Shown here: positions 16,922-26,331 of the stretch, in pieces
Layout: every line of letters starts with the position of its first letter
How positions within the stretch are numbered: position 1 is the first letter of the stretch
Assembly (NCBI RefSeq): GCF_009859475.1
Contig: NZ_CP044549.1
Span: 1,674,001-1,738,000 of the forward strand
Length of the DNA: 64,000 bases
Source of the DNA: Hydrogenophaga sp. BPS33
GTDB taxonomy: Bacteria; Pseudomonadota; Gammaproteobacteria; Burkholderiales; Burkholderiaceae_C
Direction: 5' to 3'
Program-made: the position numbers and the translations under genes
Notes under the pieces: generated by a model
Told to the model about the DNA's origin: nothing
Databases searched by the model: none
What the model saw: the letters and a program-made list of their open reading frames with translations, nothing else

Positions 16922-18562
16922 TCAGCGCAACAGGCGGATGCCGGCGCGCTCCCGGTCCCAGACAGCGCCGAGATCCGCTTGCATCTGCGCCTGTAGTTTG
17001 TACTTTTCGACCTTCTGGTTCATGGTCGTGGGCAGCGCAGCCACGAAGCGCACATAACGCGGCACCATGAAATAAGCCATGTGCGATGCGCAGTGCGCGA
17101 TGAGCGCTGCTTCGTCAAAGGACGCACCCTTGCACAACACCACCGCGACGCCGACTTCCTCGTCGCCGTCCACGGTTGTGATCGGAAATGCCGCCGCCAT
17201 GTCCACAGCGGGGTGCGTTTGCAGGATGTGCTCGACTTCATAGGCCGAGATGTTCTCGCCACGGCGGCGGATGCAATCCTTTTTGCGATCGACGAACCAC
17301 AGATAGCCATCCGCGTCGCGTCGGCCCCGATCACCGGTGTGGAACCACTGGTTGCGGTGGGCCGCCGCGGTGGCTTCCGGCATTCGAAAGTACCCGGTGG
17401 CCGCGCGCCAGGGTTCGCGCGCACGCACCACGATTTCACCGGTGACACCGGCTGCGCACTCGTGGTCATCGTCGTCAAAAATCTTCACCTCGAACGCACT
17501 GCGAGGAAGGCCGATGGAGCCCAGCTTGCTGCGTGGCGCGTCCATGGTGAGCGAGGTCACCGTGCCGAAGTCGGATAGGCCGTAGTTGGTCACCGCGCGC
17601 AGGCCAAAACGGGCTTCGAATGCGGGCGTGTTCATCGGGAGCGGCGACATGCTGACCAAGCGCAGCGCATGGTCGGCATCGCCCGGCCGAGCGGGCTGCG
17701 ACCACAGAAAGGCGGTCATGGCACCCAGCAGATTGGTGGTCGTCGCCCCGCACGCGCGCACCTCGTCAAAGAACCCCGAGGCTGAGAAACGATGGGCCAG
17801 TGCCACCGAAGCACCCGCCACCAACGCGGTAAGCGTGGACGTGAGGAGGGCGTTCACATGGAACAAGGGCAGACACACGTAGAACACATCGTCGTTGCGA
17901 TAGCCATGCGCTTCGATGCCGCCCGTCCCATACGTCAACGCACTGCCGTGGGACACCATGCTGGCTTTGGACGGGCCGGTGGTGCCGGAGGTGTACGCCA
18001 GCAGCAGCAGATCGTGCATGGCCGCGGTGTCGAGCACCATCGACCCATCGGAACGCGCGTCAGACAACGGTGCGTCAGGCACCGCCTGCGCAACCAACCC
18101 CGCTGCGGCGCTCCGGTTGACCAGGGTCGTCCGAACGGAGGGCAATTCCGGCAGCACCTCGTGCAAGCGCTCCACCAGGTGCTGGTCCACCACGACCACT
18201 TCGGCGCTCGCGTGTCCCAGGTAGTGGCGCAACAGCGCACCGCGTGCTGCGGTGTTGACCGGCACGTGCACGGCACACAGGCGCGCCAACGCAAAGAAAA
18301 CGCCAAGATGCTCGGCGCTGTTGTCCATCAGAACGCCGACAGGTGTGCCACGGCGCACACCTTGGGCATGCAGGGTCGCCGCGATCTCGGCGGTCCATTG
18401 CCAGAAGCTGGCGTAGGTCCAGCGCCGACCGCTCGAGACCTCAGTAAGAAAAAGTTTGTCCGGCGCGCTGGCCGCTTGCCTGGCCAGCACGCGCGGAATG
18501 CTGAAGTCGCGTGGCGTTGCGCACGCCAGCTCACTGGCCACGCGAGAAGATGCGTGCGTCAT
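16922..18562 (-). CDS. AMP-forming acyl-CoA synthetase (ligase)
   Basis: 546 residues. The adenylate-forming P-loop is YTSGTTGPSKA (190-200), with further core motifs TNYGLSDFG, HTGDRGRRDADGYLWFVDRK and RRGENISAYEVEHIL, and the C-terminal catalytic lysine region NQKVEKYKLQ. The pattern is closest to CaiC/medium-chain type ligases. It would convert a free acid to its CoA thioester with ATP. The ATG overlaps the stop of the upstream Bug receptor gene (ATGA), so uptake and activation of the same acid are probably coupled. Confidence 0.92.
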   Translation of the reverse strand: MTHASSRVASELACATPRDFSIPRVLARQAASAPDKLFLTEVSSGRRWTYASFWQWTAEIAATLHAQGVRRGTPVGVLMDNSAEHLGVFFALARLCAVHVPVNTAARGALLRHYLGHASAEVVVVDQHLVERLHEVLPELPSVRTTLVNRSAAAGLVAQAVPDAPLSDARSDGSMVLDTAAMHDLLLLAYTSGTTGPSKASMVSHGSALTYGTGGIEAHGYRNDDVFYVCLPLFHVNALLTSTLTALVAGASVALAHRFSASGFFDEVRACGATTTNLLGAMTAFLWSQPARPGDADHALRLVSMSPLPMNTPAFEARFGLRAVTNYGLSDFGTVTSLTMDAPRSKLGSIGLPRSAFEVKIFDDDDHECAAGVTGEIVVRAREPWRAATGYFRMPEATAAAHRNQWFHTGDRGRRDADGYLWFVDRKKDCIRRRGENISAYEVEHILQTHPAVDMAAAFPITTVDGDEEVGVAVVLCKGASFDEAALIAHCASHMAYFMVPRYVRFVAALPTTMNQKVEKYKLQAQMQADLGAVWDRERAGIRLLR

Positions 18563-19563
18563 TCCATCTTGATTCCACGTTCCTTGATGAGCTTGCTCCA
18601 GCGGGGCTTGTCGTCACGGATTTTTTCTCCCAGCACCTGGGCTGAGCCGCCGTTGATGGTGCCACCCATGCCCACGATCTGGTCGCGCACCTCGGGTGCG
18701 TTCAAAGCCTTGTTGGCTTCTTCGTTCAAGCGCCGGATGATGGCGGGCGGGGTGGCAGGCGGGGCAATGATGGCGAACCAACTGGATGCCTGGACACCCG
18801 GGAAACCCGCCTCGGCGATCGTGGGCACATCGGGAAGGGATGGCAGGCGCTGCGGCGCGACCAAGGCCAGTGCGCGCAGGCGGCGCTCCTGGATCATTTT
18901 GGTGCTGGTGGTCACGGTGTCGAAGTACACCGGGATGTGTCCGGCAATGACATCGGTCAATGCGGGTCCGCCGCCTTTGTAGGGTACGTGCACGAGCTGT
19001 ATGCCCGCTTCCTGCTGAAACTGCTCGTGCACCAGGTGGGTCACGGTCGCGTTCCCACCCGAAGCGATGGACACCTGCTTGGGACGTGCCTTGGCGTCAG
19101 CCACCAGGTCGGCCACGGTCTTGTAGGGCGAGTTGACGTTGGTGACGAGCACCATCGGCGTGGTCACCAGCAACGCCACGGGCGCCACGTCTCGGGCGGC
19201 GTCAAAGTGTGAGTTGGGGATGAGCAAAGGCGCCGTGGCAAATGCGCTGGCTACAACGCCGATGGTGTACCCATCGGGCTCCGCTTTGGACACCGCCTCG
19301 GCCCCGATCAACCCACCGCCGCCGGGCCTATTTTCCACCACCAACGGCTGGCCCAGCGCGACGGCCATCTTGTTGCCAATGAGCCGCGCCAACACATCCG
19401 TGAGACCCCCAGGCGCCGAGTTGACGAGCACGCGAACCGGCTTGTCGGGATAGCTCTGCGCGTGCACCAACGGTGCAGCAAACGCGAGGGCGACAGCACC
19501 CGCAACACAGAGCGCAACACGGCGCGCCGTCGGGGCCCGCTCACAAACAAGATGGTTGAACAT
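18559..19563 (-). CDS. Bug/TctC-type periplasmic substrate-binding protein
   Basis: 334 residues with an N-terminal signal peptide (basic stretch RAPTARRVA, hydrophobic AVALAFAAPLVHA, cleavage before QSYPDKPVR). Family motifs: VRVLVNSAPGGLTDVLARLIG, VVENRPGGGGLIGAEAVSKA, DVIAGHIPVYFDT. First gene of a two-gene operon with the acyl-CoA synthetase, with a 157-bp upstream region carrying dyads. No membrane partner in the window. Confidence 0.92.
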   Translation of the reverse strand: MFNHLVCERAPTARRVALCVAGAVALAFAAPLVHAQSYPDKPVRVLVNSAPGGLTDVLARLIGNKMAVALGQPLVVENRPGGGGLIGAEAVSKAEPDGYTIGVVASAFATAPLLIPNSHFDAARDVAPVALLVTTPMVLVTNVNSPYKTVADLVADAKARPKQVSIASGGNATVTHLVHEQFQQEAGIQLVHVPYKGGGPALTDVIAGHIPVYFDTVTTSTKMIQERRLRALALVAPQRLPSLPDVPTIAEAGFPGVQASSWFAIIAPPATPPAIIRRLNEEANKALNAPEVRDQIVGMGGTINGGSAQVLGEKIRDDKPRWSKLIKERGIKME

Positions 19564-19621
19564 TTGAAATGTCTCCTTGGTTGAAAGCCCGTCACCGCTG
19601 GCTTTGATCGGCTCTATTTAC

Positions 19622-19671
19622 TTGGTAGTATCTTATAAGTACTTAAAAGTAGGAATACCAATCGATCGGTA
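19622..19671. promoter_or_regulatory. operator-like dyads upstream of Bug-ligase operon
   Basis: Within 50 bp there are an imperfect 18-bp palindrome centred on AAGTACTT (19632-19649) and a 16-bp near-palindrome TACCAATCGATCGGTA (19656-19671); TTGGTA at 19622 also pairs with TACCAA at 19656. The second dyad has the ATCGAT-centred layout common for TetR-type repressors. The site is 60-110 bp upstream of the start at 19563. Binding protein unknown; the TetR protein at 16141 is the nearest candidate. Confidence 0.45.
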
Positions 19672-19720
19672 AAAACCCGGTGTTCCGACGGGCGTCAGAA
19701 GCACCTGCGAAACGACCCGC

Positions 19721-20860
19721 TCAACCGATCGCACCCGCTTGACGCGCTGCTGCCACCGCCTCGGGTGTCATCCAGTCCTGCAGGATGTCGGCGGCAGTCT
19801 CGGCGCGCCATGGCACGAAGGGCGTGGGCATGGCGCTCGGCGTGCGCGAAAAGCGGGGTGCGGGTGCCGGCTGTGTCACGCCCTCCACCTCCACATAGGT
19901 GCCGCGCTCGCGCAGGTGCGGGTGCAGCGGGGCCTCATCGATCGAGAGCACCGGCGCGAAGCACGATTCGGTGCCCGCGAAGACGGCGCACCATGCGTCA
20001 CGCGTGCGGGTTGCAAAGCGCGCCGCAATGCGTTGTTTGGCATCGGGCCATTGTGAGCGGTCCCATTGCGAGGCGAGCAGATCGGGGAGGTCGAGCACGC
20101 GCAGGGCCTCGTTGTAGAACTTGGTCTCGACCGCGGCCAGCGTGACGTAGCGCCCATCGCTGCAGGCATACACGTCGTAAAACGGCGCGCCCGAGTCGGT
20201 GATGTTGGTGCCGCGCTGGTTGCTCATCATGCCGGCCGCGAAGGTGCCATGCGGCTGCGTCATCAGGTTGGCCACGCCGTCCACCATGGCTGCATCGACC
20301 ACCTGGCCGCGGCCGCTGCGCTGTGCCTCGAACAGCGCCGCCAGCACCCCCATGACGAGGTACATCGTGCCGCCGCCAAAATCGCCCACCAGGTTGATCG
20401 GGATGGCCGGCGGTTGGCCGGCTCGGCCAATGGCATGCAGCGCGCCGGTGAGCGCGATGTAGTTGAGGTCGTGGCCCACGTCCTGTGCCATCGGGCCCTC
20501 CTGTCCCCAACCCGTGATCCGGCCGTAGACCAGGCGTGGATTGCGGGCGAGGCAGGTATCGGGCCCGAGGCCCAGGCGCTCCGTGACACCGGGGCGAAAG
20601 CCTTCGATGAGCACGTCGGCCTGGCCGACCAGATCCAGCACGAAATCGACGCCCGCGGGTGACTTGAGGTCCACCGCGACCGCGCGGCGGCTGCGCAGCA
20701 ACAGGTCGAACTTCGCCGGGCGCGGCACGCCCAGGCCGCTGGGGTGTTGACGGTCGACGCGCAACACGGTGGCACCCATGTCTGCGAGCAACATGGCCGC
20801 CATGGGCCCGGGGCCGATGCCCGCGAGCTCGACCACCTTCACACCGTGCAGGGGGCCCAT
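19721..20860 (-). CDS. alpha-methylacyl-CoA racemase-like protein (family III)
   Basis: 379 residues from the ATG at 20860; a GTG at 20884 would overlap the upstream gene by 20 bp. Opening [21 protein letters not shown] is typical of racemases. GHDLNY carries H130 and LVGDFGGG carries D160, the pair spaced exactly 30 residues as in mycobacterial MCR (His126/Asp156). This supports racemisation of the 2-methyl centre of a branched acyl-CoA, needed before dehydrogenation, rather than CoA transfer. Last gene of an operon with an acyl-CoA dehydrogenase (4-bp gap) and an HMG-CoA lyase-like gene. Confidence 0.88.
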   Translation of the reverse strand: MGPLHGVKVVELAGIGPGPMAAMLLADMGATVLRVDRQHPSGLGVPRPAKFDLLLRSRRAVAVDLKSPAGVDFVLDLVGQADVLIEGFRPGVTERLGLGPDTCLARNPRLVYGRITGWGQEGPMAQDVGHDLNYIALTGALHAIGRAGQPPAIPINLVGDFGGGTMYLVMGVLAALFEAQRSGRGQVVDAAMVDGVANLMTQPHGTFAAGMMSNQRGTNITDSGAPFYDVYACSDGRYVTLAAVETKFYNEALRVLDLPDLLASQWDRSQWPDAKQRIAARFATRTRDAWCAVFAGTESCFAPVLSIDEAPLHPHLRERGTYVEVEGVTQPAPAPRFSRTPSAMPTPFVPWRAETAADILQDWMTPEAVAAARQAGAIG

Positions 20861-20864
20861 GGGC

Positions 20865-22010
20865 TCAGAACGGCGCGTGGTCACGGCCGAGGATGTCGCG
20901 CGCGATGATGCCCAGGTGCACTTCGCGTGGGCCGTCGGCCGACTCCATGCCCAGGCAGTCGCGCAGGCGCTGCTCGTGCGGCAGATCCTTGGCCCAGCCG
21001 TAGTGTCCGTTGAGCCGCATGCAGGTGTAGAGCACCTCGTTGGCCACCTTCACGCCCCACCATTTGGCCATGGACGATTCGGCGTCGTGGCGCTGGCCCT
21101 TGTCCTTGAGCGACAGCGCCTTGTAGCAAAGCATGCGGGCGGCTTCGAGTTGCGTGGCACAGATGGCGAGCTCCTGCGCGACGCCCTGCCACTGCGAGGC
21201 CGACTTGCCCATGATCTGCCGCTGCTTGAGGTAGTCCATCGTTTCCTCGAGCGACTTCTGCGCCGCGCCGATGCATGCCAGCGGCACGAAGTTGCGGTTG
21301 TAGCCAATGATGGTCATGGCCCAGATGAAGCCTTCGTTCTCCTTGCCGACCATGTTGATGTCGGGGATGCGCACGTTGTCGAAGAACATGCTGCCCCCTC
21401 GGTCCAGCTTCTGCCCCATGCGTTCGAAGTTGCTGGTGGAGAGGCCGGGGGTGTCGGTGGGCACGCAGAAGAACGACAGGCCGCGCGGACCCTTGCCGCC
21501 TGTGCGGGCCGACACGAACACCACCTTGGACACGCCGGTGAACGTGATCGACGTCTTCTCGCCGTTGAGCACCCAGTGGTCGCCGTCGCGCACCGCGCGC
21601 GTCACGATGTTGCCGGCGTCGGCGCCGCCGCGCGGCTCGGTAAAAGCCAGCGACATCATCTCGCCGTTGGCGATGCGCGGGATCCATTCCTTTTGCAGCG
21701 ATGGATGCAGCGACGACGCCATCTCGCCCAGGTGGATGGCGTTGGAGATGATGTAACGGATCTGGTGATCCGCCCGACCGATTTCTTCGCAGATGATGCC
21801 GCAGTCGACAAACGAGTAGCCCTGGCCGCCGTACTCTTCGGGCAGGCGCAGCCGCAACAGGCCCACGTCGACAATCTTCTTCATGTACTCGGGTGTGAGC
21901 CATTCACCGGTGCGGTCCCAATGCTGGTATTTGGGTGCGAGCTCTCGCTCGGAAAATTCGCGCACCGAGTCGCGGATCATGATCTGTTCGTCGCTGAAGC
22001 CGAAGTCCAT
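20865..22010 (-). CDS. acyl-CoA dehydrogenase
   Basis: 381 residues. [19 protein letters not shown] opens the N-terminal helical domain; [20 protein letters not shown] is the FAD/substrate beta-domain motif; the C-terminus has [21 protein letters not shown] with a conserved Glu in the region that supplies the catalytic base in several branched-chain dehydrogenases. It would oxidise an acyl-CoA produced by the co-transcribed racemase. It lies between the lyase-like gene (51 bp upstream) and the racemase gene. Confidence 0.93.
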   Translation of the reverse strand: MDFGFSDEQIMIRDSVREFSERELAPKYQHWDRTGEWLTPEYMKKIVDVGLLRLRLPEEYGGQGYSFVDCGIICEEIGRADHQIRYIISNAIHLGEMASSLHPSLQKEWIPRIANGEMMSLAFTEPRGGADAGNIVTRAVRDGDHWVLNGEKTSITFTGVSKVVFVSARTGGKGPRGLSFFCVPTDTPGLSTSNFERMGQKLDRGGSMFFDNVRIPDINMVGKENEGFIWAMTIIGYNRNFVPLACIGAAQKSLEETMDYLKQRQIMGKSASQWQGVAQELAICATQLEAARMLCYKALSLKDKGQRHDAESSMAKWWGVKVANEVLYTCMRLNGHYGWAKDLPHEQRLRDCLGMESADGPREVHLGIIARDILGRDHAPF

Positions 22011-22061
22011 GTGATGGTTCCTGGGGTTTAAAAGTCAAGTAAAGAAGAGTCGGCGCGCACG

Positions 22062-23183
22062 CTACGCCTTCGCGTGATCGGGACCCGTGAACCACGGGCC
22101 CATGATGGGGTGCTTCCAAGGCGAATAGCCTTCTTCCTGGTAGGCCTGCGGGCCCAGGCGGAAATGGCGCGCGGCCTGCAGGCTTTCGATGGCCGGCAGG
22201 TTGGGGTCGTAGAACGCGTCGGGGCGTTGCGGTCGCGGCCCGGCTTTGGACACGTGGCCGAAGGTCGCATGGCCCAACATGCGCTCGAGCATCCAGACGC
22301 AGTCGATCAAGCGGCCCATGTCGACACCGGTGGGAATGCCCATGCCTTCGAGCATGTGCAACAGGTCTTCGGTGGGCGCCATGCCCGACGCCATGCCGTT
22401 GCCGCAGTACTGCCCGCCACCCACGCCGCCCAGCGTCCCCTCGATCAACACCGTGTCGCTTGCGTCCATGTGGCGCAGCGCTGCGTAGATGCTGGGCATC
22501 GCCATGCCGCGCGCGTCGTGCATGTGCAAATGGAAATGCCGAACCGATGGCCAGCGGCGGCGGATCTCCGCCATGTCCTGCTCCATCTCGTGGGGCAGGC
22601 AGAAACTCTGCGAGTCGTGCAGGCCGATTTCGAACACCTCCATGCCGGCCGCCTGCAGCGCATCGATCTGCTGCTGCAACGACCACATGCGGTACTCGCG
22701 CGAAAACGGACCCAGAAAGTTCGAGCCCCACGCCGACGCAATGGCGGCCCGGGCGCGGCGGACACCGCGGGCCTGGGCATCGGCAATGGCCTCGCCCCAG
22801 CCTTGCATGCCTTGTTCTATCGAGCGGTTCATGTTGCGCCGCTGATGAACATCGCAAATGTCCTGGAACAAGGTGCACACGTCTTCCTCGACCGTGAGCG
22901 GCGGCGAGAACTCAAGCGCCTTGACTTGCGCGCGCCGGTTGTGCGTGAAGGTGAGGTACTCCACGCCGGGACGCGGCCGAAAGCTTCGCAGCAGTTGCTC
23001 GAACGCTTCCATCTGCGGCACGTAGCGGGGGCTGACGAAGGCGCCCACCGTGATGCGCCGCAGGCCGGTATCGGACAGTGCCTCCAGAAGTTCGACGCGG
23101 TCGGACAGCGGGATGCGGCGGTCGGCAATGCCGAAACCTTCGCGCAGGATTTCTTCGCTGTAGACGACGTGTGGGCGGTTCAT
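22062..23183 (-). CDS. HMG-CoA lyase-like DRE-TIM metallolyase
   Basis: 373 residues, TIM-barrel. LREGFG near residue 14 is the counterpart of LRDG in HMG-CoA lyase and related enzymes, HLHMHDARGMAMP holds the metal-binding HxH, and EGTLGGVGGGQYCGNGMAS plus PTEDLLHMLE match the C-terminal part of the lyase family. These enzymes cleave or form C-C bonds next to a carboxylate using a divalent metal. An aldol-type cleavage of a branched hydroxyacyl-CoA is plausible. First gene of a three-gene minus operon; its promoter region carries the repeated motif at 23201-23247. Confidence 0.85.
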   Translation of the reverse strand: MNRPHVVYSEEILREGFGIADRRIPLSDRVELLEALSDTGLRRITVGAFVSPRYVPQMEAFEQLLRSFRPRPGVEYLTFTHNRRAQVKALEFSPPLTVEEDVCTLFQDICDVHQRRNMNRSIEQGMQGWGEAIADAQARGVRRARAAIASAWGSNFLGPFSREYRMWSLQQQIDALQAAGMEVFEIGLHDSQSFCLPHEMEQDMAEIRRRWPSVRHFHLHMHDARGMAMPSIYAALRHMDASDTVLIEGTLGGVGGGQYCGNGMASGMAPTEDLLHMLEGMGIPTGVDMGRLIDCVWMLERMLGHATFGHVSKAGPRPQRPDAFYDPNLPAIESLQAARHFRLGPQAYQEEGYSPWKHPIMGPWFTGPDHAKA

Positions 23184-23200
23184 CGAGTGGGGAAATTTTT

Positions 23201-23247
23201 AAATGTCTACCTATTATGCGATTGCCGATAAAATAGTCAACCAATTT
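23201..23247. promoter_or_regulatory. two direct repeats 30 bp apart, candidate GntR operator
   Basis: AAATGTCTACCTATTAT (23201) and AAATAGTCAACCAATTT (23231) begin exactly 30 bp apart in the divergent promoter between the lyase-like gene and a CoA-transferase. The same pair with the same spacing occurs at 29386/29416, and one related copy is at 26289. The FCD-type GntR gene at 27495 lies in the middle of this set. Confidence 0.65.
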
Positions 23248-23342
23248 GAAAATCAGCGTTGCACCGTACGGTGGTTGGCGACGGAGAATCAACCAACGGA
23301 TTGAACGCGCGTCTGCCTGTCGGGCGCGATGATGGAGACCAC

Positions 23343-24551
23343 ATGAAGCCACTCACCGGCACCCGGGTGCTCGACTTTTCCACCATCTTTGCGGGTCCCC
23401 ATTGCGGGCAGCTGCTGGCCGACTACGGGGCCGATGTGGTCAAGGTGGAGCCGCTCACCGGGGACGATTCGCGCCACTGGCGCCCCTTCCACACCGGCCA
23501 GTCGGGTTCGGGGACGCTGTTCCTGGTGGTGAACCGGGGCAAGCGCAGCATCGCCATCGATCTCAAGCATCCCGAGGGCCGTGCATGGGCCCAGCGCCTC
23601 GCGCTCGGCGCGGACGTGCTCATCCAGAACTTCAGTGCCGGTGCCATGGAGCGACTGGGCCTGGGCCACGCCGAACTGCGCGCGGCCAACCCGCGACTGG
23701 TCTACTGCACCATCTCCGCCTTCGGTGAGCAAGGGCCTTTGGCCCGCACGCGTGGCTACGATCCGATGATGCAAGCCTTCAGCGGCATGATGAAAATTCC
23801 GGGCGAAGGCGAACCGCCACCGGCCCGCATCAACATTCCCCTGATCGACTTCACCACCGGACAAAACGCGTTCTCCGGCATCCTCGCGGCGCTGCTGCAG
23901 CGCGAGCGCACGGGCGATGGCGCGCATATCGAGGCCTGCCTATCGGACTCCGCGGTGTCACTGCAGGCTTGGGGATTGCAGCGAGCCTGGGCCGCCGAAA
24001 ACACAAACGCACCCGCCGCCTCGGCGCGCGCGATGTCCGACAACGTGCCCTACGAATCCCTGGAGGCTGCGGATGGTTGGGTGTTCGTCGCCTGTGGCAA
24101 CAACCGGCTCTGGCACAACTTCTGTCAGGCGATCGAACGTGCCGATCTGGCGAGCGACCCTCGCTTCGTCGAAAACGCCGACCGGCGCGCCCACTACGAC
24201 GACCTGATGGTGATCCTGCGCCCTCTTATCGCCGCGCAGACCCGTGGCCATTGGGAAGCCGCTTTCGCACGCGCGGGCGTGCCGTTCGCACCGGTTCATA
24301 CCTTGGCCGAACTGGCCGTGCACCCGCAGGTGCGGGCCAGCGGCATCGTTCAGGAATACGACAGCGCCGAGTTCGGCCGGGTGCGCACCGTGGCCCGTGC
24401 TGTGCGCTTTGACGGGCAAGTGGCCACGGTCGGCCAGCCGCCCCCGGGGCTGGGCGCGCACACGCGCGAGCTGCTGGAAGAACTGGGTTGCAGCCCGACC
24501 GAGGTGGATCGGCTGCTCGCTCAGGGCGTCGTTGCCGCACCCGCGCGTTGA
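23343..24551 (+). CDS. CaiB/BaiF family III CoA-transferase (transferase type)
   Basis: 402 residues; ATG 23343 follows GGAGACCAC and begins the family start TRVLDFSTIFAGPHCGQLLADYG. VNRGKRSIAIDLKHPEG is conserved. Catalytic Asp expected in PLIDFTTGQNAFSGILAAL; the racemase His position is Tyr (GYDPMMQAFSG), so a formyl-CoA-transferase/CaiB-type reaction is likely. Convergent with the ThDP-enzyme gene. A formyl- or oxalyl-CoA type pairing with that lyase is conceivable but unproven. Confidence 0.92.
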   Translation: MKPLTGTRVLDFSTIFAGPHCGQLLADYGADVVKVEPLTGDDSRHWRPFHTGQSGSGTLFLVVNRGKRSIAIDLKHPEGRAWAQRLALGADVLIQNFSAGAMERLGLGHAELRAANPRLVYCTISAFGEQGPLARTRGYDPMMQAFSGMMKIPGEGEPPPARINIPLIDFTTGQNAFSGILAALLQRERTGDGAHIEACLSDSAVSLQAWGLQRAWAAENTNAPAASARAMSDNVPYESLEAADGWVFVACGNNRLWHNFCQAIERADLASDPRFVENADRRAHYDDLMVILRPLIAAQTRGHWEAAFARAGVPFAPVHTLAELAVHPQVRASGIVQEYDSAEFGRVRTVARAVRFDGQVATVGQPPPGLGAHTRELLEELGCSPTEVDRLLAQGVVAAPAR

Positions 24552-24569
24552 TTGGTTGGCGGCATTGGC

Positions 24570-26246
24570 TCAGCGAGCCGGCGCGGTTTCTTCCAGGAAG
24601 CCTGCGGTGACCGCCCCATTGATCTTGCAGTCAATGAAGATGGGGCCGTCGGGCGCCGCCAAAAGAGGTGCCAGCGCCAGGATCTCGCCGACCGTGCGCA
24701 CCGTCGCGGTCTGGAACCCGAAGCCCGCTGCGATGGGTGCGTAGTCCACCTGCGGGAACTGCGCCACCGACACCGCCATGTTGCGTTGGCGCAAGTAATG
24801 CAGCTCGGCGCCATAGGCCCCATCGTTCATCACCACGATCACCATCGGAATGCCCTCGCGTGCCACGGTCTCGAGTTCGCCCAGCGTCATGAGGAAGGCA
24901 CCGTCGCCGATAAAGAGGACGGTCACGCGTTCGGGTGCGCCGTGCGCGAAGCCCATGGCGGTGCCGAAGCCCATGCCGATGGAGGAGAAGTCGCTCGCCT
25001 GCTTGATCTGGCCCGGACCGGGCACGTGTACGTAGGGCGCCATCGAGAGAAAGTTGCCCGCGTCGTACACCACGTTGCGCTCGCGCGGCAGCGCGCGGTC
25101 GAATGCAATGCCCGCGCTGCGCGGGTCCACCGTGCTCGCTGTATGGCTGGCTTCGAAGTCGGCCTCGGGCCGGTAGCGGGCCAGGGCATCGCGCACCGAC
25201 GGTGCGTGCATCGGCCGATCGGCTTCGCCCCGCGCGGGCAAGAGCGCGAGCAAGCGATCGGCCACCTCGCGCGCATCGCCCACAACGCCCACGTCGCAAT
25301 GCAGCCACCGGCCGACGGCCTCCCGCGAGACGTCGACCTGCACCAGCGTCGCTGTCTCGGGCAACGATGTTCCCTGGCTGCTGGTGCGCTGGTTGAGTCC
25401 GGCGCCGAATGCGATCACGCAATCGGTCTGGTCGATCAGCCGCCGGCCCGCGCCGTGCGAAAAGGAGCCGAGCACACCGCAGTCGAAGGGATGGCCACGG
25501 AACATGTCCTTGGCCTTCATCGTGGTCGCCAGAACAGCGCCCAGATGTTCGGCCAGCTGCACGAGGGTATCGCGCGCGCCGGCGCGGTGCGCGCCCGCGC
25601 CAGCGAGGATGAGCGGGCGGCGCGCACGTGCGATTTGCGTGGCCGCGGCTTCGAGCGCGGCGGCGCGTGGAGCCGGTGGACGTGCGGCGGTGCCCGTCGA
25701 TGGCGCATCGACCAGCGCGGTGGCGGGCGTGCTGCCGTTGAGGACGTTCATGGGCAGCAACAAGGCCATGGCGCCCTGGTGCGCAGACGCATAGGCATGC
25801 GCCAACAACTGCGGTGCCACGTCGGCATCGTCGAGGCTGACATGCCGCACGCCGGCGGCACGCAGAACGGCCACGCTGTCGAGCGCCTTCGTGTCGGGCC
25901 CCAGAGCATTGGGATTGAGCGGCGCGCCGCTCGGCGCGCCCATCATCAACAGCACAGGCGAGCCGGTCTTGCGTGCATAGACGATGCCGTGCAGGGCGTT
26001 CGCCGTGGCAGGCCCGCGACCCACCAGCGCGATGCCCAGCCTGCCACTGGCGGCTGCGTAGCCCTCGGCCATGGCCACGGCACAGTTCTCGTGGCGAGCG
26101 CCGATGAAGCGCACCCCCGCGCCGTCCAGGCTGGCGATCAGCATGGCCGTCTCGTCGCTCATGAGGCCGAAGACGCATTCCGCACCCAGGCGTTGGAGTT
26201 GCAGGGCCAGGGCCTCGTAGGTGGGGATGCGGTCGCGTGTGGTCAT
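24570..26246 (-). CDS. ThDP-dependent enzyme of the acetolactate synthase / 2-hydroxyacyl-CoA lyase superfamily
   Basis: 558 residues from the ATG at 26246; the frame is open further upstream but that part overlaps the divergent promoter and Nudix gene. E53 in GARHE is the ThDP-activating Glu; GDG (447-449) to N474 is the ThDP-Mg motif. The central domain (ILAGAGAHRAGA) is the usual nucleotide-fold domain. Closely similar to the protein at 57875-59572. Presence beside CaiB transferases recalls oxalyl-CoA decarboxylase or 2-hydroxyacyl-CoA lyase modules; acetolactate synthase is unlikely because no small subunit is present. Confidence 0.9.
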   Translation of the reverse strand: MTTRDRIPTYEALALQLQRLGAECVFGLMSDETAMLIASLDGAGVRFIGARHENCAVAMAEGYAAASGRLGIALVGRGPATANALHGIVYARKTGSPVLLMMGAPSGAPLNPNALGPDTKALDSVAVLRAAGVRHVSLDDADVAPQLLAHAYASAHQGAMALLLPMNVLNGSTPATALVDAPSTGTAARPPAPRAAALEAAATQIARARRPLILAGAGAHRAGARDTLVQLAEHLGAVLATTMKAKDMFRGHPFDCGVLGSFSHGAGRRLIDQTDCVIAFGAGLNQRTSSQGTSLPETATLVQVDVSREAVGRWLHCDVGVVGDAREVADRLLALLPARGEADRPMHAPSVRDALARYRPEADFEASHTASTVDPRSAGIAFDRALPRERNVVYDAGNFLSMAPYVHVPGPGQIKQASDFSSIGMGFGTAMGFAHGAPERVTVLFIGDGAFLMTLGELETVAREGIPMVIVVMNDGAYGAELHYLRQRNMAVSVAQFPQVDYAPIAAGFGFQTATVRTVGEILALAPLLAAPDGPIFIDCKINGAVTAGFLEETAPAR

Positions 26247-26288
26247 GGGGGGCTGCGCCGGTCTGCGGCGGAAGGGTGGTGGATCTAT

Positions 26289-26305
26289 TAATATATAACC
26301 AATTA
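26289..26305. promoter_or_regulatory. single copy of the candidate GntR motif
   Basis: TAATATATAACCAATTA matches the core of the tandem sites at 23231 and 29416 (AAT.....AACCAATT) and lies in the short divergent promoter between the ThDP-enzyme gene and the Nudix-GntR pair. No second copy 30 bp away is visible. Autoregulation of the GntR gene is implied. Confidence 0.5.
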
Positions 26306-26331
26306 AAAAGCGCTTCAATCGGGACTTCTCC

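Noticed and set aside
20769..22031. 420-codon plus-strand frame opposite the acyl-CoA dehydrogenase
   Set aside because: His/Arg/Val-rich shadow translation; the minus strand carries the real gene.
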